Of a stretch of 64,000 nucleotides of DNA, positions 9,341 to 17,293 are shown one piece after another (position 1 is the stretch's first letter; each line of letters starts with the position of its first letter). This DNA comes from Marinibacterium sp050389775. Its GTDB lineage: Bacteria > Pseudomonadota > Alphaproteobacteria > Rhodobacterales > Rhodobacteraceae. A program made the position numbers and the translations under genes. The notes below the pieces were generated by a model. It ran no database searches, had not been told where the DNA came from, and was given only the letters and a program-made list of their open reading frames with translations. The DNA lies in NCBI RefSeq assembly GCF_050389775.1, contig NZ_CP177144.1:1736001-1800000 (forward strand). Direction: 5' to 3'.

Positions 9341-10561
9341 CTACCGGGCGGCCAGGGCCCGCGACAGCTTGTTGTTGCCGGCCAGCTTGGCCAGCCGGTC
9401 GGCGGCCGAATTGCGCTGGTTCATGAAGGCATCCATGTCGGCCGGCAGCCCATCGAGCATGGCGCAGGCATCGTCATAGAGCTTGCAGGCATTGTCGACA
9501 TTGTCGGCCCAGATCGCCCGTTCGGCCTGGGCGATGCGCATGTTCACCGTCGAAATGCGGTTCTGCATGTTCATCAGGATCAGCGTCTCGGCCAGCTTGG
9601 GCCCAAAGCCGCAATCGCCGTCGAGCTGATCGAGGTTGCAGGCCCCGTCATAGCGCGACCAGTCGGGCAGCAGGTCCTCGGGTGTGATCTCGGGGCGCAG
9701 GCGGCTGAGTTCGCGGTTGGATTCCTCGAACGGATCCTGGATCTGGCGGGCCAGCTCGGGGCCGATCTGCAGCCGCTCGTCGCAGCGCAGCAGGTCGATG
9801 GGAAAGCGCGTCAGCCGATAGATCGGGTGCCCGGGCAGGTAGCCCTGGTCGGACAGAACGTTCTGGATGGCGATGGTGCGGATGTCGAGCGCCTCGTTGA
9901 GCCGCGCGGCCGGGGCCAGCCCGGCGGTGTCCAGCCCCAGCTTGGCGCAGACATGGGCCACGGTATCGGCATTGCGCTTGAAACCGGTCAGCGTGACGGC
10001 CGCGTCGCCAAAGACATCGGCCCAGCGGCGGTAGAGCCGCAGGTAATCGTAATAGACATTGGTCGGCGTGACCCGGGCGAACCAGTCGCGGTCGACGCGC
10101 AGCCGCACCCGCGCGGCGGTCGAGGCCATCGACACGGCCATGTCGATCTGCGGCCGCAGGTAACACAGCACCTCGATGTCGGAGCTGAGCGGTTCGAGCA
10201 GGGCCCGGACCCGGGCCACCGCCTCGGGCGTGACCAGGCGCGAATGGCAATGTTCGTTCGAGATCAGGAAGGTATGGCAGCCCCGGGCGCGGGCGGCGGC
10301 ATATTCGGCGGCCAGCTGGTCGGGCAGGTTGGCCCGGAAGGCCGCGCGCCCGGCCGGCGCATCGGCATTGATCAGCTCGTAGCCGTTGTCGGTCGAGTCT
10401 TCGGGCAGGGCCCAGAGATAGATCTTGATGTGGTTCAGCCGGCCCAGGACCTGGCTGTACCAGACGCCGCGGTCGGCCAGGGCGTCGCGGTTGCGCGAGG
10501 CCCAGTTCTGGAAGCTGGTCGAGCCGGTCTTTTCGGTGCCGATGTGCAGAAGGGTCTTCAT
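9341..10561 (-). CDS. Sulfotransferase-like P-loop protein
   Basis: A 406-residue protein whose N-terminus LLHIGTEKTGSTSFQ (residues 4-18) matches the 5'-phosphosulfate-binding loop of PAPS-dependent sulfotransferases. RPQIDMAVSMASTAARVRL around residues 135-155 is in the place of the 3'-phosphate-binding Arg/Ser motif (RxxxxxxxS). These enzymes modify polysaccharides or other cell-surface molecules. The C-terminal 100 residues are helical and not recognised. The start chosen (10561) begins MKTLLHIGTEKTG; an upstream in-frame start would add an unconvincing 25-residue tail. The gene is divergent from ileS. Whether it uses PAPS is an inference. Confidence 0.72.
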   Translation of the reverse strand: MKTLLHIGTEKTGSTSFQNWASRNRDALADRGVWYSQVLGRLNHIKIYLWALPEDSTDNGYELINADAPAGRAAFRANLPDQLAAEYAAARARGCHTFLISNEHCHSRLVTPEAVARVRALLEPLSSDIEVLCYLRPQIDMAVSMASTAARVRLRVDRDWFARVTPTNVYYDYLRLYRRWADVFGDAAVTLTGFKRNADTVAHVCAKLGLDTAGLAPAARLNEALDIRTIAIQNVLSDQGYLPGHPIYRLTRFPIDLLRCDERLQIGPELARQIQDPFEESNRELSRLRPEITPEDLLPDWSRYDGACNLDQLDGDCGFGPKLAETLILMNMQNRISTVNMRIAQAERAIWADNVDNACKLYDDACAMLDGLPADMDAFMNQRNSAADRLAKLAGNNKLSRALAAR

Positions 10562-10755
10562 GTCGAGCCTGTCGGGATCGCCAGGGCGGACGCCGTGGCC
10601 GGGGTCACTGCGGTGGTCGCTTCGGAAGCCCGACAAGGGGCTGCACGGGACTGGATCGTGTCATAGGCGCGAACGGGGCCGATGTAAACCGATGGCCGGG
10701 CGCGCCCGGCGGCCGCGGCTTTACCCCGCCGGCAGGGCGGCTTATAAGCCTGTCC
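10562..10755. other. Divergent promoter region, sulfotransferase-like gene / ileS leader
   Basis: This gap holds the outward promoters. On the plus strand the -35/-10 pair of the ileS leader is visible at its right end. A GC-rich inverted repeat surrounds GGCCGGGCGCGCCCGGCGGCC near 10695-10714. Nothing protein-like was found before the leader frame. Confidence 0.5.
10720..10748 (+). promoter_or_regulatory. Candidate promoter of the ileS leader
   Basis: TTTACC (10720-10725), a 17-bp spacer and TATAAG (10743-10748, 5 of 6 consensus -10 bases). The -10 ends 7 nt before the leader ATG at 10756, so the transcript is expected to start at or within a base or two of the ATG. No Shine-Dalgarno precedes that ATG, which agrees with a leaderless leader mRNA. 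Confidence 0.6.
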
Positions 10756-10806
10756 ATGTGCCATTTGAGCGCCATCATCATTCGAATTACATACCCGGCC
10801 CTCTGA
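10756..10806 (+). CDS. Ile leader peptide (MCHLSAIIIRITYPAL)
   Basis: A 16-codon frame ending in TGA at 10804 that contains four Ile codons in five positions (ATC ATC ATT CGA ATT, 10774-10788), directly upstream of the isoleucyl-tRNA synthetase gene. The cognate match, the hairpins that follow and the promoter positioned for transcription from the ATG point to a regulatory leader peptide. It is too short to be found by ordinary gene callers. The downstream codons for Tyr-Pro-Ala-Leu and the stop lie inside an RNA hairpin, as expected for an attenuator. Confidence 0.78.
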   Translation: MCHLSAIIIRITYPAL

Positions 10807-10862
10807 CCATGCGAGGCGCCGGGCAAAGGTGCTGAGATCACCGGCACCGCATTGTTATTCCC
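10794..10862 (+). promoter_or_regulatory. Ile attenuator in front of ileS
   Basis: Hairpin A has a 6-bp outer stem, CCCGGC (10794-10799) with GCCGGG (10818-10823). Inside it is a 4-bp stem, CCTC (10800-10803) with GAGG (10813-10816), and the leader stop codon sits in the loop. Hairpin B uses the same right arm, GGCGCCGG (10815-10822), with CCGGCACC (10841-10848): 7 of 8 pairs, followed by GCATTGTTATTCC, a terminator-like tail. A and B exclude each other. A ribosome stalled at the Ile codons would leave A free to form and block B, so ileS is read. A ribosome reaching the stop would melt A, so B forms and terminates. A is thus the antiterminator and B the terminator. B has a long loop and only a moderate U-tract, so folding should be confirmed. 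Confidence 0.65.
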
Positions 10863-10919
10863 GACAAGTGTAATCGACACGTGCAATCGACACGCCAAGA
10901 CCTGCGAGGACGCCAAGAG

Positions 10920-13889
10920 ATGTGCGCCGAGACCCCGACCGACATGCCTGCGACCGACACGCCGGACTACAAGTCCACGCTGAACCTGCCCAAGACCGAT
11001 TTCCCGATGCGCGCGGGCCTGCCCAAGCGCGAGCCGGGCTGGCTGGCCCGCTGGGAAGAGATCGGCATCTATGACCGCCTGCGCGAGAAGGAAGGCCGCG
11101 AGCCTTTCATCCTGCATGACGGCCCGCCCTATGCCAACGGCCACCTGCATATCGGCCACGCGCTGAACAAGGTCCTCAAGGACATGATCGTGCGGTCGCA
11201 GCAGATGATGGGCCGCGACGCGCGTTACGTGCCGGGCTGGGATTGCCACGGCCTGCCGATCGAATGGAAGATCGAGGAGAAATACCGCGCCAAGGGCCGC
11301 GACAAGGACCAGGTGCCGGTGGTGGAGTTCCGCAAGGAATGCAGGGATTTCGCGGCCGGCTGGATCGACATCCAGCGCGAGGAATTCAAGCGGCTGGGCG
11401 TGACCGGCAACTGGGCCGATCCCTACCTGACGATGAATTTCCATGCCGAGCGGGTGATCGCCGAGGAATTCCAGAACTTCCTGATGACCGGCACGCTCTA
11501 CCAGGGCTCGAAGCCGGTGATGTGGTCGCCGGTCGAACAGACCGCCCTGGCCGAGGCCGAGGTCGAATACCACGACAAGGAAAGCTTTACCGTCTGGGTG
11601 AAGTTCAAGGTCATCCCGCCCTACGAGGGCGCCGGCACGCCGGACAGCCCGTCGCACAAGCTGCAGGGCGCTTACGTGGTGATCTGGACGACGACGCCCT
11701 GGACGATGCCGTCGAACAAGGCCGTGGTCTATGGCGAGCCGATCTCCTACGGGCTGTACAAGGTGACCGGCCGGCCCGAGGAATGCTGGGCCCGGATCGG
11801 GGACCGCTACATCCTGGCCGATGACCGGGCGGCGGATGTCTTTGCCCGCGCGCGGCTGGAGCCGTCGATGTGGGAACGCGTTGACGATGTGAGCCAGTCG
11901 GAACTGGCCGAGCTGAGCCTGCAGCACCCGCTGGCCGGGGCCGAAGGGTCGAACGGCGAATGGGACGATCCCCGCGATTTCCGGGCGGCCGATTTCGTGA
12001 CGGCCGACGAGGGCACCGGGTTCGTGCATTGCGCGCCGTCGCACGGGATGGAGGAATTCGAGCTCTACCGCGACCTGGGCATGCTGGAACAGGTCATCAC
12101 CTACAACGTCATGGAAGACGGGTCGTTCCGCGAGGATCTGCCGTTCTTCGGGGGCAAGCGCATCCTCAAGCCCAACGGCAAGGAGGGCGATGCCAACAAG
12201 GCGGTGATCGACAAGCTGATCGAGGTCGGCGGGCTGCTGGCGCGGGGCAAGATCAAGCATTCGTATCCGCATTCCTGGCGGTCGAAGGCGCCGGTGATCT
12301 TCCGCAACACGCCGCAATGGTTCGCGGCGATCGACCGGCCCGTGGGCGACGGCCAGGACGAGATGGGCCAGACGATCCGCGAACGGGCGCTGAAATCCAT
12401 CGACGAGCTGGTGACCTGGACGCCCAAGACCGGGCGCAACCGGCTCTATTCGATGATCGAGGCCCGGCCCGACTGGGTGCTGAGCCGCCAGCGGGCCTGG
12501 GGCGTGCCGCTGACCTGTTTCGTGAAGAAGGGCGCGCTGCCGACCGACCCGGATTTCCTGCTGAAGGATGACAAGGTCAATGCCCGCGTGCTGGAGGCCT
12601 TCGAGGCCGAGGGCGCGGATGCCTGGTACCTGGAAGGGGCCAAGGAGCGGTTCCTGGGCAACGATTACGTGGCCGACGAGTGGGAACAGGTGTTCGACAT
12701 CCTGGACGTGTGGTTCGACAGCGGGTCGACCCATGCCTTCGTGCTGCGCGACCGCGAAGACGGGGTGCCGGACGGCATCGCGGATCTGTACCTGGAGGGC
12801 ACCGACCAGCACCGGGGGTGGTTCCATTCCTCGATGCTGCAGGCCTGCGGCACCAAGGGCCGGGCGCCCTATCGCGGCGTGTTGACCCACGGGTTCACCC
12901 TGGACGAGAAGGGCATGAAGATGTCCAAGTCGCTGGGCAACACGATCGTGCCGGACGAGGTGATCAAGCAATACGGGGCCGATATCCTGCGGCTGTGGGT
13001 CTCGCAGACCGATTACACGGCCGACCAGCGGATCGGGCCCGAGATCCTGAAGGGCACGGCGGACAGCTATCGCCGGTTGCGCAACACGATGCGGTTCATG
13101 CTGGGCTCGCTGGCCGATCTGCAGGACAGCGACCGGATCGAGGATCCGGCCGAGATGCCGCCGCTGGAACGCTGGGTGCTGAGCCGCCTGGCCGAGCTGG
13201 ACGAGGTGGTGCGCGAGGGCTACGCCAAGTACGATTTCCAGGGCGTGCTGACGACGCTGTTCAACTTTGCGACGGTGGACCTGTCGGCCTTCTACTTCGA
13301 TATCCGCAAGGACGTGCTCTATTGCGACGGCGACACGCCGCGGCGGCGGGCGGCGCGGACGGTGCTGGACCACCTGTTCCACCGGCTGACGACTTGGCTG
13401 GCGCCGATCCTGGTCTTCACCATGGAAGAGGTCTGGCTGGAGCGCTACCCGGGCGACGACAGTTCGGTCCACCTGGTGGATTTCCCCGAGACCCCGGCCA
13501 GCTGGCGCAATGCCAATGTCGAAGAGGCCGTGGCCAAGGTGCGGCGGGTGCGGCGCGTGGTGACCTCGGCGCTGGAGATCCAGCGGCGGGAGAAGGTCAT
13601 CGGGTCGAGCCTGGAGGCCGCTCCGGTGGTGCATGTCGAGGATGCGCAGACGCGGGAGTTCCTGGACATGATCGACATGGACGACCTGTGCATCACTTCG
13701 GGTGTCAGCCTGTCGGGCGATCCGGCCCCGGCCGAGGCCTTTCGCCTGCCCGAGATCGAGGGCGTGGGCGTGGTGTTCGAAAAGGCCGAGGGCGCGAAGT
13801 GCCAGCGGTGCTGGAAGATCCTGCCGGACGTGGGCCAGCATGGCCATGACGGGGTCTGCGGGCGCTGTGACGTGGCGCTGAACGGCTAG
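10920..13889 (+). CDS. ileS: Isoleucyl-tRNA synthetase
   Basis: A 989-residue class I synthetase. HIGH lies at residues 77-80 (GHLHIGHALN), KMSKS at 667-671 (KMSKSLGNTI), and the C-terminal zinc site is formed by Cys961, Cys964, Cys980 and Cys983 (CQRCW ... CGRC). The CP1 editing domain is present (VIWTTTPWTMPSN, and DEGTGFVHCAPSHG with the editing-site region). ATG 10920 is chosen because AGGACGCC precedes it; GTG 10881 or ATG 10944 in the same frame cannot be excluded. Expression is probably governed by the IIIRI leader peptide and attenuator upstream. A direct repeat AATCGACACG(TG/CC) at 10872-10899 lies between attenuator and start. Confidence 0.97.
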   Translation: MCAETPTDMPATDTPDYKSTLNLPKTDFPMRAGLPKREPGWLARWEEIGIYDRLREKEGREPFILHDGPPYANGHLHIGHALNKVLKDMIVRSQQMMGRDARYVPGWDCHGLPIEWKIEEKYRAKGRDKDQVPVVEFRKECRDFAAGWIDIQREEFKRLGVTGNWADPYLTMNFHAERVIAEEFQNFLMTGTLYQGSKPVMWSPVEQTALAEAEVEYHDKESFTVWVKFKVIPPYEGAGTPDSPSHKLQGAYVVIWTTTPWTMPSNKAVVYGEPISYGLYKVTGRPEECWARIGDRYILADDRAADVFARARLEPSMWERVDDVSQSELAELSLQHPLAGAEGSNGEWDDPRDFRAADFVTADEGTGFVHCAPSHGMEEFELYRDLGMLEQVITYNVMEDGSFREDLPFFGGKRILKPNGKEGDANKAVIDKLIEVGGLLARGKIKHSYPHSWRSKAPVIFRNTPQWFAAIDRPVGDGQDEMGQTIRERALKSIDELVTWTPKTGRNRLYSMIEARPDWVLSRQRAWGVPLTCFVKKGALPTDPDFLLKDDKVNARVLEAFEAEGADAWYLEGAKERFLGNDYVADEWEQVFDILDVWFDSGSTHAFVLRDREDGVPDGIADLYLEGTDQHRGWFHSSMLQACGTKGRAPYRGVLTHGFTLDEKGMKMSKSLGNTIVPDEVIKQYGADILRLWVSQTDYTADQRIGPEILKGTADSYRRLRNTMRFMLGSLADLQDSDRIEDPAEMPPLERWVLSRLAELDEVVREGYAKYDFQGVLTTLFNFATVDLSAFYFDIRKDVLYCDGDTPRRRAARTVLDHLFHRLTTWLAPILVFTMEEVWLERYPGDDSSVHLVDFPETPASWRNANVEEAVAKVRRVRRVVTSALEIQRREKVIGSSLEAAPVVHVEDAQTREFLDMIDMDDLCITSGVSLSGDPAPAEAFRLPEIEGVGVVFEKAEGAKCQRCWKILPDVGQHGHDGVCGRCDVALNG

Positions 13890-13899
13890 GCCGGGCCAT

Positions 13900-13946
13900 C
13901 GGGGGGCGCTGCCCCCCGGACCCCCCGAGGGTACTTGGGCCAAGAA
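13900..13946. repeat. GC-rich hairpin plus GTACTTGGGCCAAGAAGAAG element
   Basis: Just after ileS, a 7-bp perfect hairpin (CGGGGGG, loop CGCTG, CCCCCCG, 13900-13918) is followed by a second C-run and then GTACTTGGGCCAAGAAGAAG. I recognise this arrangement as a frequent intergenic element in Rhodobacteraceae genomes, probably a REP-like terminator. The tail resembles the AAAGAGAAAGAAGCAG elements elsewhere in this window. Confidence 0.6.
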
Positions 13947-14021
13947 GAAGACAGGGACGGTTTGGGCGGTTTCTTGCGGAACCGCCCTTTTTGCGCGCGG
14001 GGAAGGGGGCTAGGCTGGGGC

Positions 14022-14477
14022 ATGGCCGCGATTGTTGTACCGACCCGATTTGGCAAGATTGCCCTGACCGAAGAGGGCGGCGCGCTGGTGCGGGCCGAAT
14101 GGGACGGGGTGGCCGAGGGGCGGGCGACGGCCCTGTTGGAGGAGGCCGGGTGGCAATTGCGGGCTTATGACGGCGGGGTGTTGGAGGCGTTTGACCTGCC
14201 GATGGCGGTGGGCGGTTCGACGGCGCTGCAGGCGGTCTGTGCGGCGATGCGGGCGATACCCTATGGCTATACACGGACCTATGGCGAGATCGCCGGCGAG
14301 ACCGGGCTGTCGGCCCAGGCCGTGGGGCAGCTGTGCGGGGCGAACCCGCTGCCGATCCTGATCCCCTGTCACCGGGTGATGGGGGCCCGGGGGCTGACGG
14401 GGTATTCGGGCAAGGGCGGGGTCGAGACCAAGGTGGCGCTGTTGCGCCACGAAGGGGCGGCGGGCCTGCTGATCTGA
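14022..14477 (+). CDS. Methylated-DNA-protein-cysteine methyltransferase (Ogt-type)
   Basis: A 151-residue protein that would remove O6-alkyl groups from guanine by transfer to its own cysteine. The active-site signature is IPCHRVMGARGLTGYSGKGG with Cys in PCHR, and the helix-turn-helix segment IPYGYTRTYGEIAGETGL precedes it. The length suits a stand-alone Ogt/MGMT without the Ada N-terminal domain. Translation starts at MAAIVVPTRFG (14022); upstream residues in the same frame are not family-like. It stands alone between the ileS terminator and the Gre-like gene, with no sign of an SOS or Ada box. Confidence 0.92.
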   Translation: MAAIVVPTRFGKIALTEEGGALVRAEWDGVAEGRATALLEEAGWQLRAYDGGVLEAFDLPMAVGGSTALQAVCAAMRAIPYGYTRTYGEIAGETGLSAQAVGQLCGANPLPILIPCHRVMGARGLTGYSGKGGVETKVALLRHEGAAGLLI

Positions 14478-14536
14478 TTGATTTCGCGTGGCGTGGGGGG
14501 CACCCTTGGAGGTGGAGACAGCAGGAGGAGGATGCC

Positions 14537-14998
14537 ATGACCCGGGACAGGGCGGCGTTGAAGGGAAAGCTGCATGCGCGGATGCAGGCGCTGGAAGAGG
14601 CCGAGCTGGCCGCGGCGATCGAGCATTACGAGGCGCATATGGCCGAATCGCGGCTGGACGGGCGCGAGCAGCATGACAATGACGACATTGCCGACAGCAC
14701 GGCCGAGGTGAACCTGGCGCAGGGGTTCGAACATCCCGTCGAGGAGCACCAGGCCAAGGTTGCGGCGATCCGGGCGATGGATTTCTCGGCCACCTCGGTG
14801 GTGCGGCCCGGGGCGGCGGTGATCGTCGGGGGCAAGCATTTCGTGGTCAGCGTGGCCACGGCGCGGTTCGATTGCGAGGGCGAGACCTGGATGGGGATTT
14901 CGCCGCAGAGCCCGATCTACATGGCGATGGAAGGGCTGTCGGCCGGCGAGGGCTTTCGCATGGGCGGGCGCGAGATGGTGATCGACGAGGTGTTCTGA
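14537..14998 (+). CDS. GreA/GreB-like transcript-cleavage factor homologue
   Basis: A 153-residue protein. The N-terminal half is a predicted helical/coiled-coil region (LHARMQALEEAELAAAIEHY) with an acidic turn DNDDIAD, the position at which Gre factors carry their catalytic acidic tip. The C-terminal half ends ISPQSPIYMAMEGLSAGEGF and then a short strand, like the FKBP-type C-domain of Gre factors (SPxxxALxGxxxGD). It would act on backtracked RNA polymerase. GGAGGAGG stands 6 nt before the ATG, an unusually strong RBS. Similarity is remote, so an RNA-polymerase-binding regulator other than Gre is possible. Confidence 0.6.
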   Translation: MTRDRAALKGKLHARMQALEEAELAAAIEHYEAHMAESRLDGREQHDNDDIADSTAEVNLAQGFEHPVEEHQAKVAAIRAMDFSATSVVRPGAAVIVGGKHFVVSVATARFDCEGETWMGISPQSPIYMAMEGLSAGEGFRMGGREMVIDEVF

Positions 14999-15004
14999 AC
15001 CCGG

Positions 15005-15955
15005 TCAGCCGGAGCCGCGGGCCCGGGGATGGGCGCGGTCGTAGACATCCATCAGCCGGGCGGTGTCGACGGCGGTATAGGCCTGGGTGGTCGATAGCGA
15101 GGCATGGCCCAGGAGGTCCTGGATCGCGCGCAGATCGCCACCGGCGGCCAGCAGGTGGGTGGCAAAGCTGTGGCGCATGGCATGGGGCGTGGCGCTGGCG
15201 GGCAGGCCCAGCTGCTGGCGGGCGCGGGCCATGACGCCGCTGATGGTGCGCGGGTTCAGCGCGCCGCCGCGCACGCCGCGAAACAGCGGGGCCTCGGGCG
15301 TGACGGGATGCGGGCAGAGCGCGACATAGGCATCGACGGCGGCGCGGGCGGCGGGCAGGACGGGCACGATGCGTTCCTTGCCGCCCTTGCCCAGGATGCG
15401 CAGGACATCGGGCAGCGGGGCATCGGCGCCGGTCAGGCCGAGGGCCTCGGAAATGCGCAGGCCGCAGCCCCAGAGCAGGGTCAGCACGGCGGAATCGCGG
15501 GCCGAGACCCAGCGCTGGGGGGATTGCAGCTCTACCGTTTCGATCATCGCCCGGGCGGCGTCTTCGGCCAGCGGGCGGGGCAGTTTCTTCTGGAACTTGG
15601 GGGCGCGGGTGGACAGCACGGCGGTGGCATCGAACCCCTCGCGTTCGGCCAGCCAGCCGATGAAGCCCTTGACCGCCGAGAGCTTGCGGGCCAGCGAGCG
15701 GGCCGACAGGCCCTGGCCGCGTTCGGCGGCCATCCAGGCGCGCATGTCGGACACCGAGATGTCGCGCAGGGGGGCCAGGCCGCCACGCCCGCCCTGGTGA
15801 ACGGCGAGAAAGGCCAGGAAGCCTGCGACATCGGTGGAATAGGCGCGGATCGTGGCCCGGGCGGCGCCGTTCAGCGCCTGTTCGGCGCTCAGCCAGGATT
15901 GCAGGGCGTCCCGGCAGGCCGGGGCGATCAGGGCGGAGCGGTCGGGCGCGCTCAC
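15005..15955 (-). CDS. xerC: Tyrosine recombinase XerC
   Basis: A 316-residue site-specific recombinase that resolves chromosome dimers at dif with XerD. The N-terminal SAM-like core-binding domain (residues ~10-105) is followed by the catalytic domain. Catalytic residues are seen in LLWGCGLRISEALGL (Arg), TPHAMRHSFATHLL (His-x-x-Arg), LLGHASLSTTQAYT (His and the nucleophile Tyr), and an intervening Lys in LGKGGKERIVPV. The GTG start overlaps the DUF484 stop by 4 nt; DUF484-xerC is a conserved proteobacterial pair. It converges with the Gre-like gene. Confidence 0.94.
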   Translation of the reverse strand: MSAPDRSALIAPACRDALQSWLSAEQALNGAARATIRAYSTDVAGFLAFLAVHQGGRGGLAPLRDISVSDMRAWMAAERGQGLSARSLARKLSAVKGFIGWLAEREGFDATAVLSTRAPKFQKKLPRPLAEDAARAMIETVELQSPQRWVSARDSAVLTLLWGCGLRISEALGLTGADAPLPDVLRILGKGGKERIVPVLPAARAAVDAYVALCPHPVTPEAPLFRGVRGGALNPRTISGVMARARQQLGLPASATPHAMRHSFATHLLAAGGDLRAIQDLLGHASLSTTQAYTAVDTARLMDVYDRAHPRARGSG

Positions 15956-16659
15956 GACAGCCAGTGGCGCATCGACCGTTCGAAGACGCCGGCGAAGAAG
16001 GACAGAAGGTCGGTGCCCTGCTGGGGGGTGAACTGGTGCGGGTCCTCGGCGCCCAGGGCCAGCATGCCGGGCAGGCGACCGGGGCCGAAATCGAGGCGCA
16101 GGCAGGCTTCGGAGCGGATCCAGCCGGCCTGGGCGCCGTGCACGGTGGTCATGCCGTCCTGCAGCTGGCGCAGGGTGACCTGGTGCACGCGGGGCGGGGC
16201 GCCGGTGCCGAGATAGGCGTCGATGAAGCCCGGTTCGGCGATGCGCAGGACCTGGCCCAGGCGGTGCACGGCCGGGTCTTCGTCGGCCTGGGCGGATTCG
16301 AGGATCAGGGTGACGGAATCGACGCGCAGGATCTCGGCCACTTCGCCGCCGAGGTCGCTGAGGAAGCTTTCGAATTCGGTCGGGTCGAGCATGCGCAGGA
16401 TGGCGCGGTGGACCTGGTTGGTGCCGGCGAGGTTTTCATAGGCCGCGGCGATGACCGAGCGGTGGGTGTCTTCGAGCCGGTCGAGCCGGGCTTCGAGACG
16501 GTCCATGGCGATGCCGCGCAGGTCGACAATATTGCCGCCCATCGACCGTTCATTGGCCGTGATGAGGGCATGCATGACATCCTTGTCATCCAGGATGGAA
16601 TCGGGGGCCGCGATGATCGCGGCGCGGATCGCGTCGTCGAGTTTCGGGCTGCTGCTCAT
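15952..16659 (-). CDS. DUF484 family (GAF-like) protein
   Basis: A 235-residue cytoplasmic protein of the DUF484 family. A helical N-terminus with IAAPDSILDDKDVMHALI and NIVDLRGIAMDRLEARLDRL is the family hallmark. It is followed by a GAF-like sensory domain (VTLILESAQADEDPAVHRL, MLALGAEDPHQFTPQQGTDL). Its function is unknown, but the gene is almost always next to xerC, and here the stop overlaps the xerC start. The ATG at 16659 with AGAGG upstream is used; a longer in-frame extension to 16983 is proline-rich and not family-like. Confidence 0.88.
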   Translation of the reverse strand: MSSSPKLDDAIRAAIIAAPDSILDDKDVMHALITANERSMGGNIVDLRGIAMDRLEARLDRLEDTHRSVIAAAYENLAGTNQVHRAILRMLDPTEFESFLSDLGGEVAEILRVDSVTLILESAQADEDPAVHRLGQVLRIAEPGFIDAYLGTGAPPRVHQVTLRQLQDGMTTVHGAQAGWIRSEACLRLDFGPGRLPGMLALGAEDPHQFTPQQGTDLLSFFAGVFERSMRHWLS

Positions 16660-17293
16660 GACCGCCTCTGATGATTTGCGACAGTGTATAACATGACCGT
16701 CAACGGGTTTTCGACGGAAAAAGACCCCGGGGGACTGGTTGAATTCCTGACCGTGGCACTCCCGCCCCCCGGCAATGGCCCGGCTGCGCCGGCCCCCGGC
16801 CGGGCGTTGGGCCCGGCCCTGCGCCCGATGGGCGCAGGGCGGTGGCGTGGGGTGGGGGGTGGTGGGAGCAGGGGGGGAGGGAGGGGCGATCACGCGTGAT
16901 GGTGCCGGACGATGACGGGTGGGGATGCCGGACAATGGTGCGTGGCAGTGCCGGACGGGAGGCGGTGGCGGGACCGGTGGCACGGGCAGGGCCGGGGAGG
17001 GGCAGCCGGCGCGCAGGGTGGCGGCAGGAGCGGCGGAATGCGGGGCGGTTGATTATGGCTGGATCGGCGGCGTTGGGCAGGCCGGGGGCGGGAGGCGGGA
17101 CGCCCGCGGGTGCTTGGCGGGCAGACGTGCGCGGTAAGGTGCAGTTTGCATGTCAGGGCGGGCGACAAGGGGCCGACCGGCGAAGGGGGCGGGTACCGGG
17201 GGGCCTTGCCCTTGGCCGGCCGGCTGGGCTACCCCGGTCGGACGAGGCCGCCGGGCGGGACGGGCGGCCGCAACCCTTCCCGGAGGCAGGCGC
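16660..17293. other. 634-bp intergenic region between DUF484 and priA
   Basis: Divergent promoter region. It holds an 11-bp perfect stem with a 3-nt loop at 16816-16840 (CCCTGCGCCC/GGGCGCAGGG core), a 12-bp palindrome ATCACGCGTGAT at 16889-16900, and three copies of TGCCGGAC at 16903, 16926 and 16949 (23-bp period). The rest is G-rich with no credible gene or RNA. Confidence 0.5.
16903..16971. repeat. Degenerate 23-bp tandem repeat, 3 copies
   Basis: TGCCGGAC recurs exactly every 23 bp (16903, 16926, 16949), with partly conserved flanks (GATG/ATGG). It directly follows the palindrome ATCACGCGTGAT. The region is noncoding. Confidence 0.5.

Noticed and set aside
10811..10850. TPP riboswitch suggested by GGTGCTGAGATCACC before ileS
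   Set aside because: Only the CTGAGA-like piece is present. The second conserved half of the THI element is missing, the downstream gene has no thiamine link, and the segment is better explained as the attenuator terminator.
10605..13943. Uninterrupted reverse-strand frame of about 1,100 codons opposite ileS
   Set aside because: In GC-rich DNA with G/C at third positions, the opposite strand easily stays open. The translation is His/Arg/Gln-rich without domain features, and ileS on the plus strand is certain. The same applies to long antisense frames opposite priA, ruvB-tolR, the helicase, truA and the tad genes.
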